From: an uncultured Clostridium sp.
Lineage (GTDB): Bacteria; Bacillota; Clostridia; Lachnospirales; Lachnospiraceae
Reading direction: 5' to 3'
DNA length: 64,000 nt
Assembly: GCA_900549235.1 (NCBI GenBank)
Contig: URNT01000018.1
Span: forward strand, 7,086-71,085
The notes under the pieces were generated by a model. That model made no database searches. It saw only the letters and a program-made list of their open reading frames with translations, and was not told where the DNA came from. A program made the position numbers and the translations under genes. Positions 57,274-64,000 of the stretch are shown here, piece by piece. The stretch's first letter is position 1, and every line of letters starts with the position of its first letter.

Positions 57274-57519
57274 TCAGCAGAAGCCTCCGTTTCCGCCGCC
57301 GCAGCAGCACAGCAGCAGAATGATCCAGATCATATCGCCGCATCCTCCTCCACAGCCGCCTCCACAGCCGCCGCCGCATCCGCGGTCGAAGCATCCGCCG
57401 TTCCCGCCGCCGCAGCAGCACAGGATCAGGATCAGCCAGATAATATTACAGCTGCTTCCTCCGTTCCCGCATCCGCACCCACAGTCACAACCGCAGTTTG
57501 TTGCTGCTACATCACTCAT
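57274..57519 (-). CDS. Cys/Gly-rich small protein with internal duplication
   Basis: An 81-residue protein with 18 cysteines. Cys-Gly alternation (NCGCDCGCGCGNGG, GCGGGCGGGCGGGCG) surrounds two copies of a hydrophobic segment, NIIWLILILCCCGGGNGG and DMIWIILLLCCCGGGNGG, about 37 residues apart. Similar high-cysteine proteins occur in Lachnospiraceae under names such as 'chorion class high-cysteine'. GGAGGAAC precedes the ATG. A sigma-K-like promoter upstream suggests expression in the mother cell during sporulation, perhaps as a cross-linked spore-coat component; metal binding is an alternative. Confidence 0.75.
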   Translation of the reverse strand: MSDVAATNCGCDCGCGCGNGGSSCNIIWLILILCCCGGGNGGCFDRGCGGGCGGGCGGGCGDMIWIILLLCCCGGGNGGFC

Positions 57520-57552
57520 ATCAGTTCCTCCAAAAATGTTTGCTTACAATCC

Positions 57553-57581
57553 TATCATATGAGAACCAGCTTGCTCATGTT
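57553..57581 (-). promoter_or_regulatory. Sigma-K-like promoter of the Cys-rich gene
   Basis: Minus strand: AACA (57578-57581), 16-base spacer, CATATGATA (57553-57561), matching the sigma-K pattern mACm-N16-CATAnnnTA. The leader would be about 30 bases. Confidence 0.5.
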
Positions 57582-57636
57582 TCCGCTTTTAAGAATCTTT
57601 CTGAAAAATTTCGTGGTACAAGGGTGAAAAGTATAG

Positions 57637-57678
57637 TATAATACCATTTATATTGCCGGAAAGCCTTGTCTTTCCGGC
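57637..57678 (+). promoter_or_regulatory. -10 element and leader hairpin of the AlaX gene
   Basis: Perfect TATAAT at 57637-57642 with no clear -35, followed by a perfect nine-pair hairpin GCCGGAAAG / CTTTCCGGC (57655-57663 with 57670-57678, loop CCTTGT). There is no T tract, so the hairpin may stabilise the mRNA. Confidence 0.45.
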
Positions 57679-57710
57679 ATAGAGCGTGTGATGAGAAAAG
57701 AGGAGTTTAA

Positions 57711-58883
57711 ATGGACAGAAATCGATTATACTATCAGTCTCCCTATGTAAAAAGCTTTAGTTGTACCGTTTTGGACTGCCGTGAAAGCGGGAAGGGGACC
57801 TGGTATGTTACATTGGATCAGACAGGCTTTTATCCGGAGGGAGGCGGACAGCCCTGTGACAGGGGAGTTCTTGGCGGGGCAGAGGTGCTGTCAGTCCGGG
57901 AGCGGGAAGATGTGATCCTTCATGAGGTAGACAGGCCCTTAAAGGCAGGAGACCAGGCAGAGGGTGTGATCCTCTGGCAGGACCGGTACGACAATATGCA
58001 GCAGCATACGGGGGAGCACATTTTCTCCGGACTGGTTCACCGCCATTACGGCTATGATAATGTAGGATTCCATATGGGCTCAGAGGAGGTTACCATCGAT
58101 TTTAACGGCGTCCTGACCTGGGAGCAGGCAGAGAAGCTGGAGGCAGAGGCAAACCAGGTGGTTTATGAAAATCTTCCAGTTCAAGTTCTGTATCCTTCCA
58201 AAGAGGAGTTGTCCGCCATGGATTACCGGAGCAAAAAGGAACTTACCGGTCAGGTGCGGATTATAGAAGTACCGGGCTGCGACCGGTGCGCCTGCTGCGG
58301 AACCCATGTAGACAGGACGGGAGAAGTGGGTATAATAAAGATAACAGGCCTGATCCATTATAAGGGAGGAGTCAGGCTTTCTATGCTCTGCGGACGCCGG
58401 GCCCTTTTGGACTACAGGAAGCGGCAGAATGACAGCCTTATCATTTCCCGGCTCCTTTCTGCAAAGCTGGACCAGCTCCCCCAGGCTGTGGAGCGTCTTA
58501 AAAATGAAAATCAGGAGCAGGCCTTTGGCCTGTCCGGCCTCTACGGACAGCTGCTGGAGCTAAAAGCGGCTTCCCTTCCGGCATCGGAGGCACCCCTTCT
58601 TCTGTTTGAGGAGGGCTTAAGCCCGGTTCTTTTACGTAAATTTGCCACTCTTCTTTATGAAGGGGGAAAGGGAAGCGTAGCGGCGGTATGCTCCGGAGAT
58701 GAGGAAAAGGGAGAATATCAGTACGCCTTAGGAAGTGCCAGCCAGGATATGAAGAACTTAAGCCGGGCGATGAATGCCAGGCTGAACGGCAGGGGCGGAG
58801 GCAGCAGCCTTATGGCCCAGGGAACCTTTAAGGCAGGAAAAGAGGAGATACAGAATATATTTCAGGAGGAGATATGGACTTAA
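57711..58883 (+). CDS. AlaX-type alanyl-tRNA editing hydrolase with DHHA1 domain
   Basis: Trans-editing enzyme that deacylates mischarged tRNA-Ala (Ser or Gly), 390 residues. Motifs: DQTGFYPEGGGQPCD near 36, the zinc-site HxxxH in QQHTGEHIFSG near 97, and CACCGTHV near 196 for the other two ligands. A C-terminal DHHA1-type domain ends RGGGSSLMAQGTF. This is the long AlaX-L form. Its end overlaps the next gene by ten bases. Confidence 0.9.
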   Translation: MDRNRLYYQSPYVKSFSCTVLDCRESGKGTWYVTLDQTGFYPEGGGQPCDRGVLGGAEVLSVREREDVILHEVDRPLKAGDQAEGVILWQDRYDNMQQHTGEHIFSGLVHRHYGYDNVGFHMGSEEVTIDFNGVLTWEQAEKLEAEANQVVYENLPVQVLYPSKEELSAMDYRSKKELTGQVRIIEVPGCDRCACCGTHVDRTGEVGIIKITGLIHYKGGVRLSMLCGRRALLDYRKRQNDSLIISRLLSAKLDQLPQAVERLKNENQEQAFGLSGLYGQLLELKAASLPASEAPLLLFEEGLSPVLLRKFATLLYEGGKGSVAAVCSGDEEKGEYQYALGSASQDMKNLSRAMNARLNGRGGGSSLMAQGTFKAGKEEIQNIFQEEIWT

Positions 58884-60007
58884 ATCAGGATACCATCAAA
58901 AAAATACGAGGACTGATCCTGTTTACCGTCATTGTGGTGGTGGCGGGGATCAATTATGGAGTGCTGCTGGGGCTTTTGGTTGCGCTGTTCCGCTTTGCCT
59001 GGCCCTTTATTCTGGGAGCGGCCATAGCCTTTATTCTGAATGTGCCCATGCGGCATATTGAAAAACAGCTGGAGGGCATAAAAAAAATGAAACGGTCAAG
59101 GCGGCCGGTGAGCCTGGTGCTGACCATCGTGCTGGTGGCAGGCGTTTTGCTCCTTGTGACCTTTGTAGTGCTGCCGGAGCTTGTAAGGACCTTCTGGCTC
59201 CTTCAGAGCAGTATCCCGCCTTTCCTGGCAGGGATACAGAGGCAGGCCCAGGAACTTTTTGTCAGCTTCCCTCAGATCGCAAAGGAGCTTGGCAGCCTGC
59301 AGATCAACTGGCAGCAGATTTTTCAGGATACCATGGAATTTTTGAAAAATGGAGCTGGATCCATGTTAAATACCACATTTTCCGCGGCTGTTTCCATTGT
59401 CAGCGGGGTATCCACCTTCCTGATCAGCTTCATTTTCGCCATCTACATCCTGCTGCAGAAGGAAAATCTGAGCCGTCAGCTGAAAAAGCTTTTATACGCC
59501 TTTCTTCCGAACGGGATCGTAAGGAAGCTTCTGGGGATCGGAGCTCTGACAGAGAGAACCTTTTCCAGCTTCCTTACAGGGCAGTGCGTGGAGGCGGTGA
59601 TCCTTGGCACCATGTTCTTTGTTGCCCTGACAGTGCTCCGTCTTCCCTATGCCCTTCTGATCGGGGTACTCATTGCCTTTACCGCCCTGATCCCGGTGTT
59701 TGGAGCCTTTATCGGCTTCGGAGTAGGAGTATTTTTAATGCTGATCGCAGCGCCCATGGATGCCCTGATCTTTACGGTGGTTTTCTTTGTGCTCCAACAA
59801 ATCGAGGGAAATCTTATTTATCCTTATGTAGTGGGAAATTCCGTAGGTCTTCCCTCCATCTGGGTGCTGGTGGCTGTGACCCTGGGCGGCAGTATGATGG
59901 GAATTGCGGGTATGCTGATTTTTATTCCCCTCACCTCTGTCCTCTATGCGCTGCTGAAAGGCGTGGTCAATGAAAGGCTGAGAAAGAAGGAGATAGAAGA
60001 TGTGTAG
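58874..60007 (+). CDS. AI-2E family transporter (PerM-like permease)
   Basis: Membrane protein of 377 residues with about eight transmembrane segments. Typical regions: WPFILGAAIAFILNVPMRHI near 35, a membrane-distal helical part (110-165), and the C-terminal half with LIGVLIAFTALIPVFGAFIG near 255 and QQIEGNLIYPYVVGNSVGLP near 300. The family includes quorum-signal exporters and Na+/H+ antiporters; cargo cannot be told. GGAGGAGAT precedes the ATG inside the alaX end. The following gene starts inside its last codons. Confidence 0.9.
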   Translation: MDLNQDTIKKIRGLILFTVIVVVAGINYGVLLGLLVALFRFAWPFILGAAIAFILNVPMRHIEKQLEGIKKMKRSRRPVSLVLTIVLVAGVLLLVTFVVLPELVRTFWLLQSSIPPFLAGIQRQAQELFVSFPQIAKELGSLQINWQQIFQDTMEFLKNGAGSMLNTTFSAAVSIVSGVSTFLISFIFAIYILLQKENLSRQLKKLLYAFLPNGIVRKLLGIGALTERTFSSFLTGQCVEAVILGTMFFVALTVLRLPYALLIGVLIAFTALIPVFGAFIGFGVGVFLMLIAAPMDALIFTVVFFVLQQIEGNLIYPYVVGNSVGLPSIWVLVAVTLGGSMMGIAGMLIFIPLTSVLYALLKGVVNERLRKKEIEDV

Positions 60008-60593
60008 AGGGAAGAAATGGATCTAGATTTTCTTTCCGGTTTTCCTTGCGGGAGGGGCAGGCTTCTTCTTTTTAAGGCTTCGGGGCAGTGTAAAGATAGA
60101 CGGGGCCGTCTCCTTTGACGGGATTGGAGCGGTGGCCTCCTACCGGCAGGATGATCCTGCGTGGGCCAGGCTGTCTCTTGGAGACAGTCCTTATACCATG
60201 GAAACCTCCGGCTGTCTGACTGCCTCCATTGCCTCTGCAGTTTCCGGAAAGGAGCCCTCTCTGGATCCAGGCCAGCTAAAGCAGCTCTTTTCGGAGGAGC
60301 AGGTCTATGACAGTGAGGGAAATCTTCAGTGGGACAGGCTTAAGGAGTTAGAGGGGTTTCAGGCAGAAGTCTATGAAACAGTCAGCAGAGAGCAGATCCA
60401 GGCTGTTTTACAGGAGGGACATTTTCCCATCCTCCGGGTGCGCCAAAATGGCCTGGGGAGCTTTCACTATGTACTGGCTGTGGGATCCAGGGAGGGAAAG
60501 CTTGTCTGCATGGATCCTTTAAAGGATAAATCACAGGAATTATCCGCATACAAAAACAGGGTCTACGCCCTGCGCTGTGTGTGGATGGAATAA
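60000..60593 (+). pseudogene. C39-like (papain-fold) peptidase gene with in-frame TAG at codon 9
   Basis: ATG 60000 overlaps the AI-2E stop and has AAGGAG seven bases upstream, so it looks like the native start. The frame reads MCRGKKWI, then TAG at 60024-60026. It then continues with a membrane anchor (FFPVFLAGGAGFFFLRLRG) and a C39_2-like domain: SYRQDDPAWARLSLG, TSGCLTASIAS with the presumed nucleophile Cys, and FHYVLAVG with the His. Only GTG 60132 could start a shorter, anchorless 153-residue protein (60132-60593). I treat the gene as probably disrupted; a strain-specific stop, read-through or a sequencing error are alternatives. The domain itself is intact. Confidence 0.65.
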
Positions 60594-60594
60594 C

Positions 60595-60628
60595 AAAAAT
60601 ACCGTCGGATGATCCGGCGGTATTTTTA
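60595..60628. terminator. Bidirectional terminator
   Basis: Near-perfect inverted repeat AAAAATACCG...CGGTATTTTT with inner CGGATGATCCG, between convergent genes. Confidence 0.88.
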
Positions 60629-60636
60629 GTTTCTGC

Positions 60637-60873
60637 TTATTCTCCCTGATACATATATTTAATCAGACGTTCGATGTCATCCTTGTCATGTGCTACCAGG
60701 TCCAATTCTTTAATATATCCGTTGGAGAACATGGTTGCCATAGAAAGGTACTGGGACAGCTTGGATTTTAAGTTGATCCGGTCGCCTTCCGGGGATACCA
60801 GCTCGACTCTTCCTTTGCAGTGGTCGATTATACTGAAAAATTTGTCTACATCTGTAATGTTCTGGATCTTCAT
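60637..60873 (-). CDS. Small conserved-looking protein of unknown function (78 aa)
   Basis: A 78-residue cytoplasmic protein: MKIQNITDVDKFFSIIDHC, VELVSPEGDRINLKSKLSQYL, YIKELDLVAHDKDDIERLI. The start resembles many small Lachnospiraceae proteins of this type, and GGAGG precedes the ATG, but I know no function. It could be a small ligand- or protein-binding regulator. Single-gene unit closed by the terminator at 60595-60628. Confidence 0.72.
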   Translation of the reverse strand: MKIQNITDVDKFFSIIDHCKGRVELVSPEGDRINLKSKLSQYLSMATMFSNGYIKELDLVAHDKDDIERLIKYMYQGE

Positions 60874-60966
60874 GGCATTTCCTCCTTTGACTCATGATAA
60901 TCTTTTAATAATCAGAATTATAACATATGCCATTTTTTCAGGCAATATCAATGTTTTATGAAAATA

Positions 60967-61812
60967 TCACAGGCCCAGACGCATTTTTATGGCATCTAGC
61001 AGGAGAGAGGATACCTTAAGGCCGCCCCGTCCCGTCCCTATTGCTATATCCGGCTTGTTTTTGCCGTGAAAGTCTGAGCCTCCCGTGGGAAGAAGGCCGT
61101 GGCGGGCTGCCATTTCCTGCAGCTTCATGCTCTGGGCCTGGCAGCAGGAGGAGTGGTAGACTTCAAGTCCCTGCATTCCCAGAGAGGCAAGATACCCGAT
61201 GAGCGCATCGGTCTGCTTATCTCCCAGCTTATACTGGAAGGGATGAGCCAGGGCCGCGAAGGCTCCGTTTTCCAGAAGCATGGAAATGATGCGCTCCGGC
61301 TCCGGGTTTTCCCTGGGAGGACAGTAGGGGCCGCCGTATCGGAGATATTTTTTAAATGCCTGGTCGTTATCAGAGGCGAGTCCTCTGGCGATCAGCGCCC
61401 TGGCAATATGGGCCCTGGTAATAACGGTGTCCGGATTCCCTGCCCACAGCTCTTCTTTTGTAAAACAAATCCCGTCCCTGGCAAACCGCTCAAGCATCTC
61501 CTCATTGCGCCGGTCCCTGCGCAGGCGCAGCTCCTTAAGCTCCTCTTGAAGCTCTGGCTTCTCCGGATGGACGAAGAGCCCCAGGATATGGATCTCGTGG
61601 CCCAGATAGCTTCCAGATACCTCGATACCCGGGATCACCTGGATTCCCAGCCGGTTTCCCTCTTCTGCAGCCGCTGCCACACCATCTGTTGTATCGTGGT
61701 CTGTCAGCGCCATGGCGGTAAGGCCGGCTTCGGCTGCCAGGCGGACGGTCTCTGAAGGAGAGCAGGTGCCGTCAGAGGCATTTGAATGAACGTGCAGATC
61801 TACAAAACCCAT
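60967..61812 (-). CDS. PHP-domain phosphoesterase (RNase AM/TrpH-like)
   Basis: Metal-dependent phosphoesterase of 281 residues. PHP motifs: DLHVHSNASDGTCSP near 5, ALTDHDTTDG near 36, GIEVSG near 61, HEIHILGL near 69, LAHPFQYK near 194 and TGGSDFHG near 245. Characterised members act as 3',5'-nucleoside bisphosphate phosphatase or a 5'-3' exoribonuclease on short RNAs. GGAGGAA precedes the ATG. A monocistronic unit, with its promoter between it and the divergent VanW gene. Confidence 0.9.
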   Translation of the reverse strand: MGFVDLHVHSNASDGTCSPSETVRLAAEAGLTAMALTDHDTTDGVAAAAEEGNRLGIQVIPGIEVSGSYLGHEIHILGLFVHPEKPELQEELKELRLRRDRRNEEMLERFARDGICFTKEELWAGNPDTVITRAHIARALIARGLASDNDQAFKKYLRYGGPYCPPRENPEPERIISMLLENGAFAALAHPFQYKLGDKQTDALIGYLASLGMQGLEVYHSSCCQAQSMKLQEMAARHGLLPTGGSDFHGKNKPDIAIGTGRGGLKVSSLLLDAIKMRLGL

Positions 61813-61945
61813 GTAAAAATTCCTCCGCGAAATACTTTATTAACACTTTGATAATACTTACTTTATATATGGTAACACGAATTTCATAATAAGTAAAATT
61901 GGTTTGAAAAAAATAAAAAAGGCAGTTCCATTTTACATAAAGTGT

Positions 61946-61953
61946 GCTATACT
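61946..61953 (+). promoter_or_regulatory. Promoter of the VanW-family gene
   Basis: TGCTATACT-type extended -10 (TG at 61945-61946, TATACT at 61948-61953), about 47 bases before the start; no good -35. Confidence 0.5.
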
Positions 61954-61999
61954 ACAATCTGTGAATAAACCATATCCAGTGAAATGACAGGTGAGAAAC

Positions 62000-63793
62000 A
62001 TGAATCAATTAGAAAACAACAGCAGACGCAGCTCCTCTGCGGGCCGAAGCAGGGGAAGGAACTCGCAGAGAGGAACTTCGGCAGGACGGGGCAGCGTGAG
62101 AGGGAGAGAGACCTACCATTCCGGCCAGGCTGGCCGCGCCAATGCCATGCATACCGCAAGGCGCAACAGCTCCCATTATAGAAAAAAAGGCCCTGATTAC
62201 AAGCTGATCGCTATTATAGGCGTGATCCTTATTGTGGTCATTACCTGTGCTGCCCTTGCGTTTAAGTCAAAGGAGGCCGCTGTGGATGAGACCGGCCAGA
62301 GCGAGACAGAGACTACAGAGGCGCCTATGGAACAGGAGGTGGCGGTAGACGGCATTTCCATCACCGGTATGTCCAAGAATCAGGCAAGGACCGCCCTGCT
62401 TCAGGCCTACCCCTGGTCTATGACTGTTTCCTATGAAGAGGATACATATGAGGTGACAGATCTTCTGACAGCAAAGATTGATGAACTCTTAGAGGAGATT
62501 TACAGCGGTCAGCCGGCTGAAAGCTATAGCCTTAAGCTGGACGGCTTAGAGGAGTCAGCCGCCAAGGAGGCAGCCGCCTGTGCTTCTAAATGGAATAAAA
62601 AGGCGAAAAACGGTTCCATTGACAGCTTCGATAAGGAGAAGAACCAGTTCGTATTTGCAGGAGAGGAAAATGGCTTTGCTATCGATGAGGAAAAGCTGGC
62701 AGCCGACATTCTCGCGGCTTTGCAGAGCAAGGATTTTGACGCTGTGATCCAGGCAACAGGAAACGCTGTAGCGCCGGAAATTACAGCAGCCTCCGCAAAG
62801 GAAAAATATAAGACCATCAGTACCTTTACCACTACAACCACCTCCAACAAGAACCGAAACACGAACATCAAGCTGGCGGCAGAGGCCATCAATGGAACGG
62901 TGATCAAGCCGGGAGCCGAGTTCTCTTTTAACGGAACCGTAGGCCAGCGTACCGAGGCCAAGGGCTATAAGGGCGCGGCCGCTTACAACAACGGTGAGGT
63001 AGTACAGGAGATCGGCGGCGGTGTATGCCAGGTTTCCACCACCCTTTACAATGCGGTGTTCCGGGCCGGTCTTGAGATCACCTACCGCAGATCCCATACC
63101 TTTGAGCCTAACTATGTAACACCGGGCCAGGATGCTACCGTAAGCTGGGATCAGCCGGATTTCAAGTTCCGCAATAACTCAAGCACAGCTATCGGCTTAA
63201 AGGCCAGCTACGCAGATCAGAAGGTAACCATATCCGTATATGGCATTCCCATCCTGGAGGACGGTGTTAAGTGGGATCTGGAGTCAAAGAAGGTAGAGGA
63301 GCTGGATCCTCCGGCACCTACCTATGAGGAGGATCAGACCCTGCAGCCGGGAGTTGAGGTAACCAAGAGCGCCGGCACCAAGGGCAGCAGATGGGAGACC
63401 TATAAGGTAGTTTATAAGGACGGCGTTGAGGTATCCAGAGAGCGGGACCACAAGACTACCTACAAGGGTCATGCCCCTGTGATCCGCCGCAATACCACCG
63501 GCGTCGTACTGAATCCGGAGGAGACCACCACCTCTACGGAGACACAGGCACCAACCATTGACGGTATGCCTGAGGGCTATGTACCTGGAAGTGATCCAAC
63601 TGCCTCTGCCTCAGGAGAGAGCAGCAGCGCGGGAACCGTTTCACCAGCGCCTTCAACCGACGCGGCCACAGAGGCGCCCAGCACCTCCGATTCCGCCGTA
63701 CTGGCTCCGCCTGTTTCTGACGGGCCGGGAAGCGGCACAGAAGCAAGCGGCGGCCCCGGGGAAACCAACCCGGTGGTGAACCCCATCAGTTAA
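62000..63793 (+). CDS. VanW family protein with G5-like C-terminal region
   Basis: A 597-residue membrane-anchored protein. A basic, Ser/Arg-rich cytoplasmic N-terminus (1-70) is followed by one membrane segment (LIAIIGVILIVVITCAAL, about 71-90), a putative peptidoglycan-binding region (100-260) and the VanW domain with FNGTVGQRTEAKGYKGA near 310, GGGVCQVSTTLYNAVF near 340 and RSHTFEPNYV near 363. Then comes a G5-like segment (VEVTKSAGTKGSRWETYKVV, near 455) and a Pro/Ser/Thr-rich tail. Its role is unknown; despite the name, vancomycin resistance is not implied. ATG 62000 is preferred over GTG 61991. Confidence 0.88.
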   Translation: MNQLENNSRRSSSAGRSRGRNSQRGTSAGRGSVRGRETYHSGQAGRANAMHTARRNSSHYRKKGPDYKLIAIIGVILIVVITCAALAFKSKEAAVDETGQSETETTEAPMEQEVAVDGISITGMSKNQARTALLQAYPWSMTVSYEEDTYEVTDLLTAKIDELLEEIYSGQPAESYSLKLDGLEESAAKEAAACASKWNKKAKNGSIDSFDKEKNQFVFAGEENGFAIDEEKLAADILAALQSKDFDAVIQATGNAVAPEITAASAKEKYKTISTFTTTTTSNKNRNTNIKLAAEAINGTVIKPGAEFSFNGTVGQRTEAKGYKGAAAYNNGEVVQEIGGGVCQVSTTLYNAVFRAGLEITYRRSHTFEPNYVTPGQDATVSWDQPDFKFRNNSSTAIGLKASYADQKVTISVYGIPILEDGVKWDLESKKVEELDPPAPTYEEDQTLQPGVEVTKSAGTKGSRWETYKVVYKDGVEVSRERDHKTTYKGHAPVIRRNTTGVVLNPEETTTSTETQAPTIDGMPEGYVPGSDPTASASGESSSAGTVSPAPSTDAATEAPSTSDSAVLAPPVSDGPGSGTEASGGPGETNPVVNPIS

Positions 63794-63802
63794 GAATATC
63801 AG

Positions 63803-63825
63803 GGAGAGTCCTTTCGGGACTCTCC
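63803..63825 (+). terminator. Hairpin after the VanW gene
   Basis: Nine-pair stem GGAGAGTCC / GGACTCTCC without a T tract; possibly an mRNA 3' end stabiliser, followed by the true terminator. Confidence 0.5.
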
Positions 63826-63843
63826 TCAGACTGTAGACAAAGT

Positions 63844-63865
63844 CCCGGCATTTGCCGGGTTTTTC
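63844..63865 (+). terminator. Intrinsic terminator after the VanW gene
   Basis: CCCGGC, ATTT loop, GCCGGG and five T. Confidence 0.75.
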
Positions 63866-63881
63866 TACATTTATAACCGTT

Positions 63882-63908
63882 TTTCTGATATAATGGAATT
63901 ATCAGAAA
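63882..63908. repeat. Inverted repeat overlapping the -10 of the edge gene
   Basis: Perfect nine-base arms TTTCTGATA and TATCAGAAA around a nine-base centre. A TATAAT (63889-63894) lies inside it. Could be an operator or part of the left end of an insertion sequence. Confidence 0.55.
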
Positions 63909-63921
63909 GGCGGTGTTTTTT

Positions 63922-64000
63922 ATGATGACTAAGAATGCAGATAAGAAACGAGAGCAAATGATCATGTTCTGTATGGATGACATGGTTCCACAAAACCATA
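63922..64000 (+). CDS. Transposase-like start, cut by window edge
   Basis: Only 26 codons are seen (MMTKNADKKREQMIMFCMDD then MVPQNH). The DDMVPxxH pattern near the N-terminus resembles IS1182-type transposases, whose next residues would be the HxLRxID region outside the window. AAAGGCGG gives a ribosome site. Identification rests on a few residues and is tentative. Confidence 0.45.
   Translation, partial: MMTKNADKKREQMIMFCMDDMVPQNH

Noticed and set aside
57287..57486. Short repeated GCC/GCA-rich stretches resembling a repeat array
   Set aside because: They are the coding repeats of the Cys-rich protein; spacing is irregular and there are no CRISPR-like spacers.
57320..57562. Proline-rich plus-strand frame
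   Set aside because: It is the complement of the Cys/Gly-rich gene; repeated GGN/TGC codons on the other strand give Pro/Gln runs by chance.
60017..60118. Alternative short frame from ATG 60017 ahead of the C39-like domain
   Set aside because: It is in a different frame, has no own ribosome site and ends before the peptidase domain.

Overview
The window reads as a chromosomal segment of a moderately GC-rich, Gram-positive anaerobe of the class Clostridia, most likely Lachnospiraceae. The grounds are family resemblance and gene order (yqeG next to aroE, a dgt-dnaG-rpoD-trmK-nif3 run), strong AGGAGG ribosome binding sites, T-box leaders, a type-A-like RNase P RNA, rubredoxin, and Cys/Gly-rich and VanW-type proteins. 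Genus cannot be fixed from sequence reading alone. There is no phage, plasmid or CRISPR content. The only mobile-element hint is a truncated transposase-like start at the right edge.

Layout. 1-3.2 kb: shikimate genes (aroD at the edge, an aroE-aroK fusion) with nrdR and yqeG. 3.4-11 kb: efp, argS, a SWIM/SNF2 helicase, a flavoprotein and a duplicated CmpB-type membrane protein. 11-18.7 kb: dgt-dnaG-rpoD-trmK-nif3, a TGS-type nucleoside kinase and rnpB. 18.8-22.9 kb: a divergent purine riboswitch followed by xdhABC. 23-31 kb: a hexuronate island (uxaC, lacI, uxaA, iclR, kdgA, kdgK, a second PfkB kinase) with clear palindromic operators. 31-35.4 kb: a lipoprotein, a small protein and a Trp T-box-controlled ABC importer. 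35.5-37.5 kb: cysteine hydrolase, cytidylate-kinase-like protein and ZIP transporter. 37.5-41 kb: aroF-tyrA-aroA operon. 41-49.4 kb: EF-G-like GTPase, rubredoxin, Crp/Fnr regulator, CPBP protease, aconitase-family hydratase and citrate synthase. 49.4-52.6 kb: an EndoQ-like nuclease divergent from a headless CCA-type HD protein plus an RlaP-like nucleotidyltransferase. 52.6-55.3 kb: Leu T-box and leuS. 55.4-64 kb: envelope and small-protein genes (L,D-transpeptidase, four small unknown proteins, a Cys-rich protein with a sigma-K-like promoter, AlaX, AI-2E-type permease, an amber-interrupted C39-like peptidase, PHP phosphoesterase, VanW protein).

How the parts work together. The hexuronate genes would convert glucuronate or galacturonate to pyruvate and glyceraldehyde-3-phosphate, with LacI and IclR regulators each beside its own operator; the NAD-dependent reductase step is missing here. 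Aromatic metabolism is scattered over three places (aroD/aroEK, aroF-tyrA-aroA, a tryptophan importer). Citrate synthase with an aconitase-type enzyme suggests a partial TCA branch towards glutamate.

The most interesting signal is the leader of xdhABC. It is a purine-class aptamer with a C at the specificity position and one base missing from each of J1/2, L2 and J2/3. Its intrinsic terminator uses the aptamer's own P3/P1 3' strands, so ligand should switch the catabolic operon ON, whereas most guanine-type switches turn genes OFF. Second are the HD/nucleotidyltransferase pair, which looks like a split RNA-repair or tRNA-end system, and the amber codon directly ahead of the membrane anchor of a well-initiated C39-like peptidase gene.
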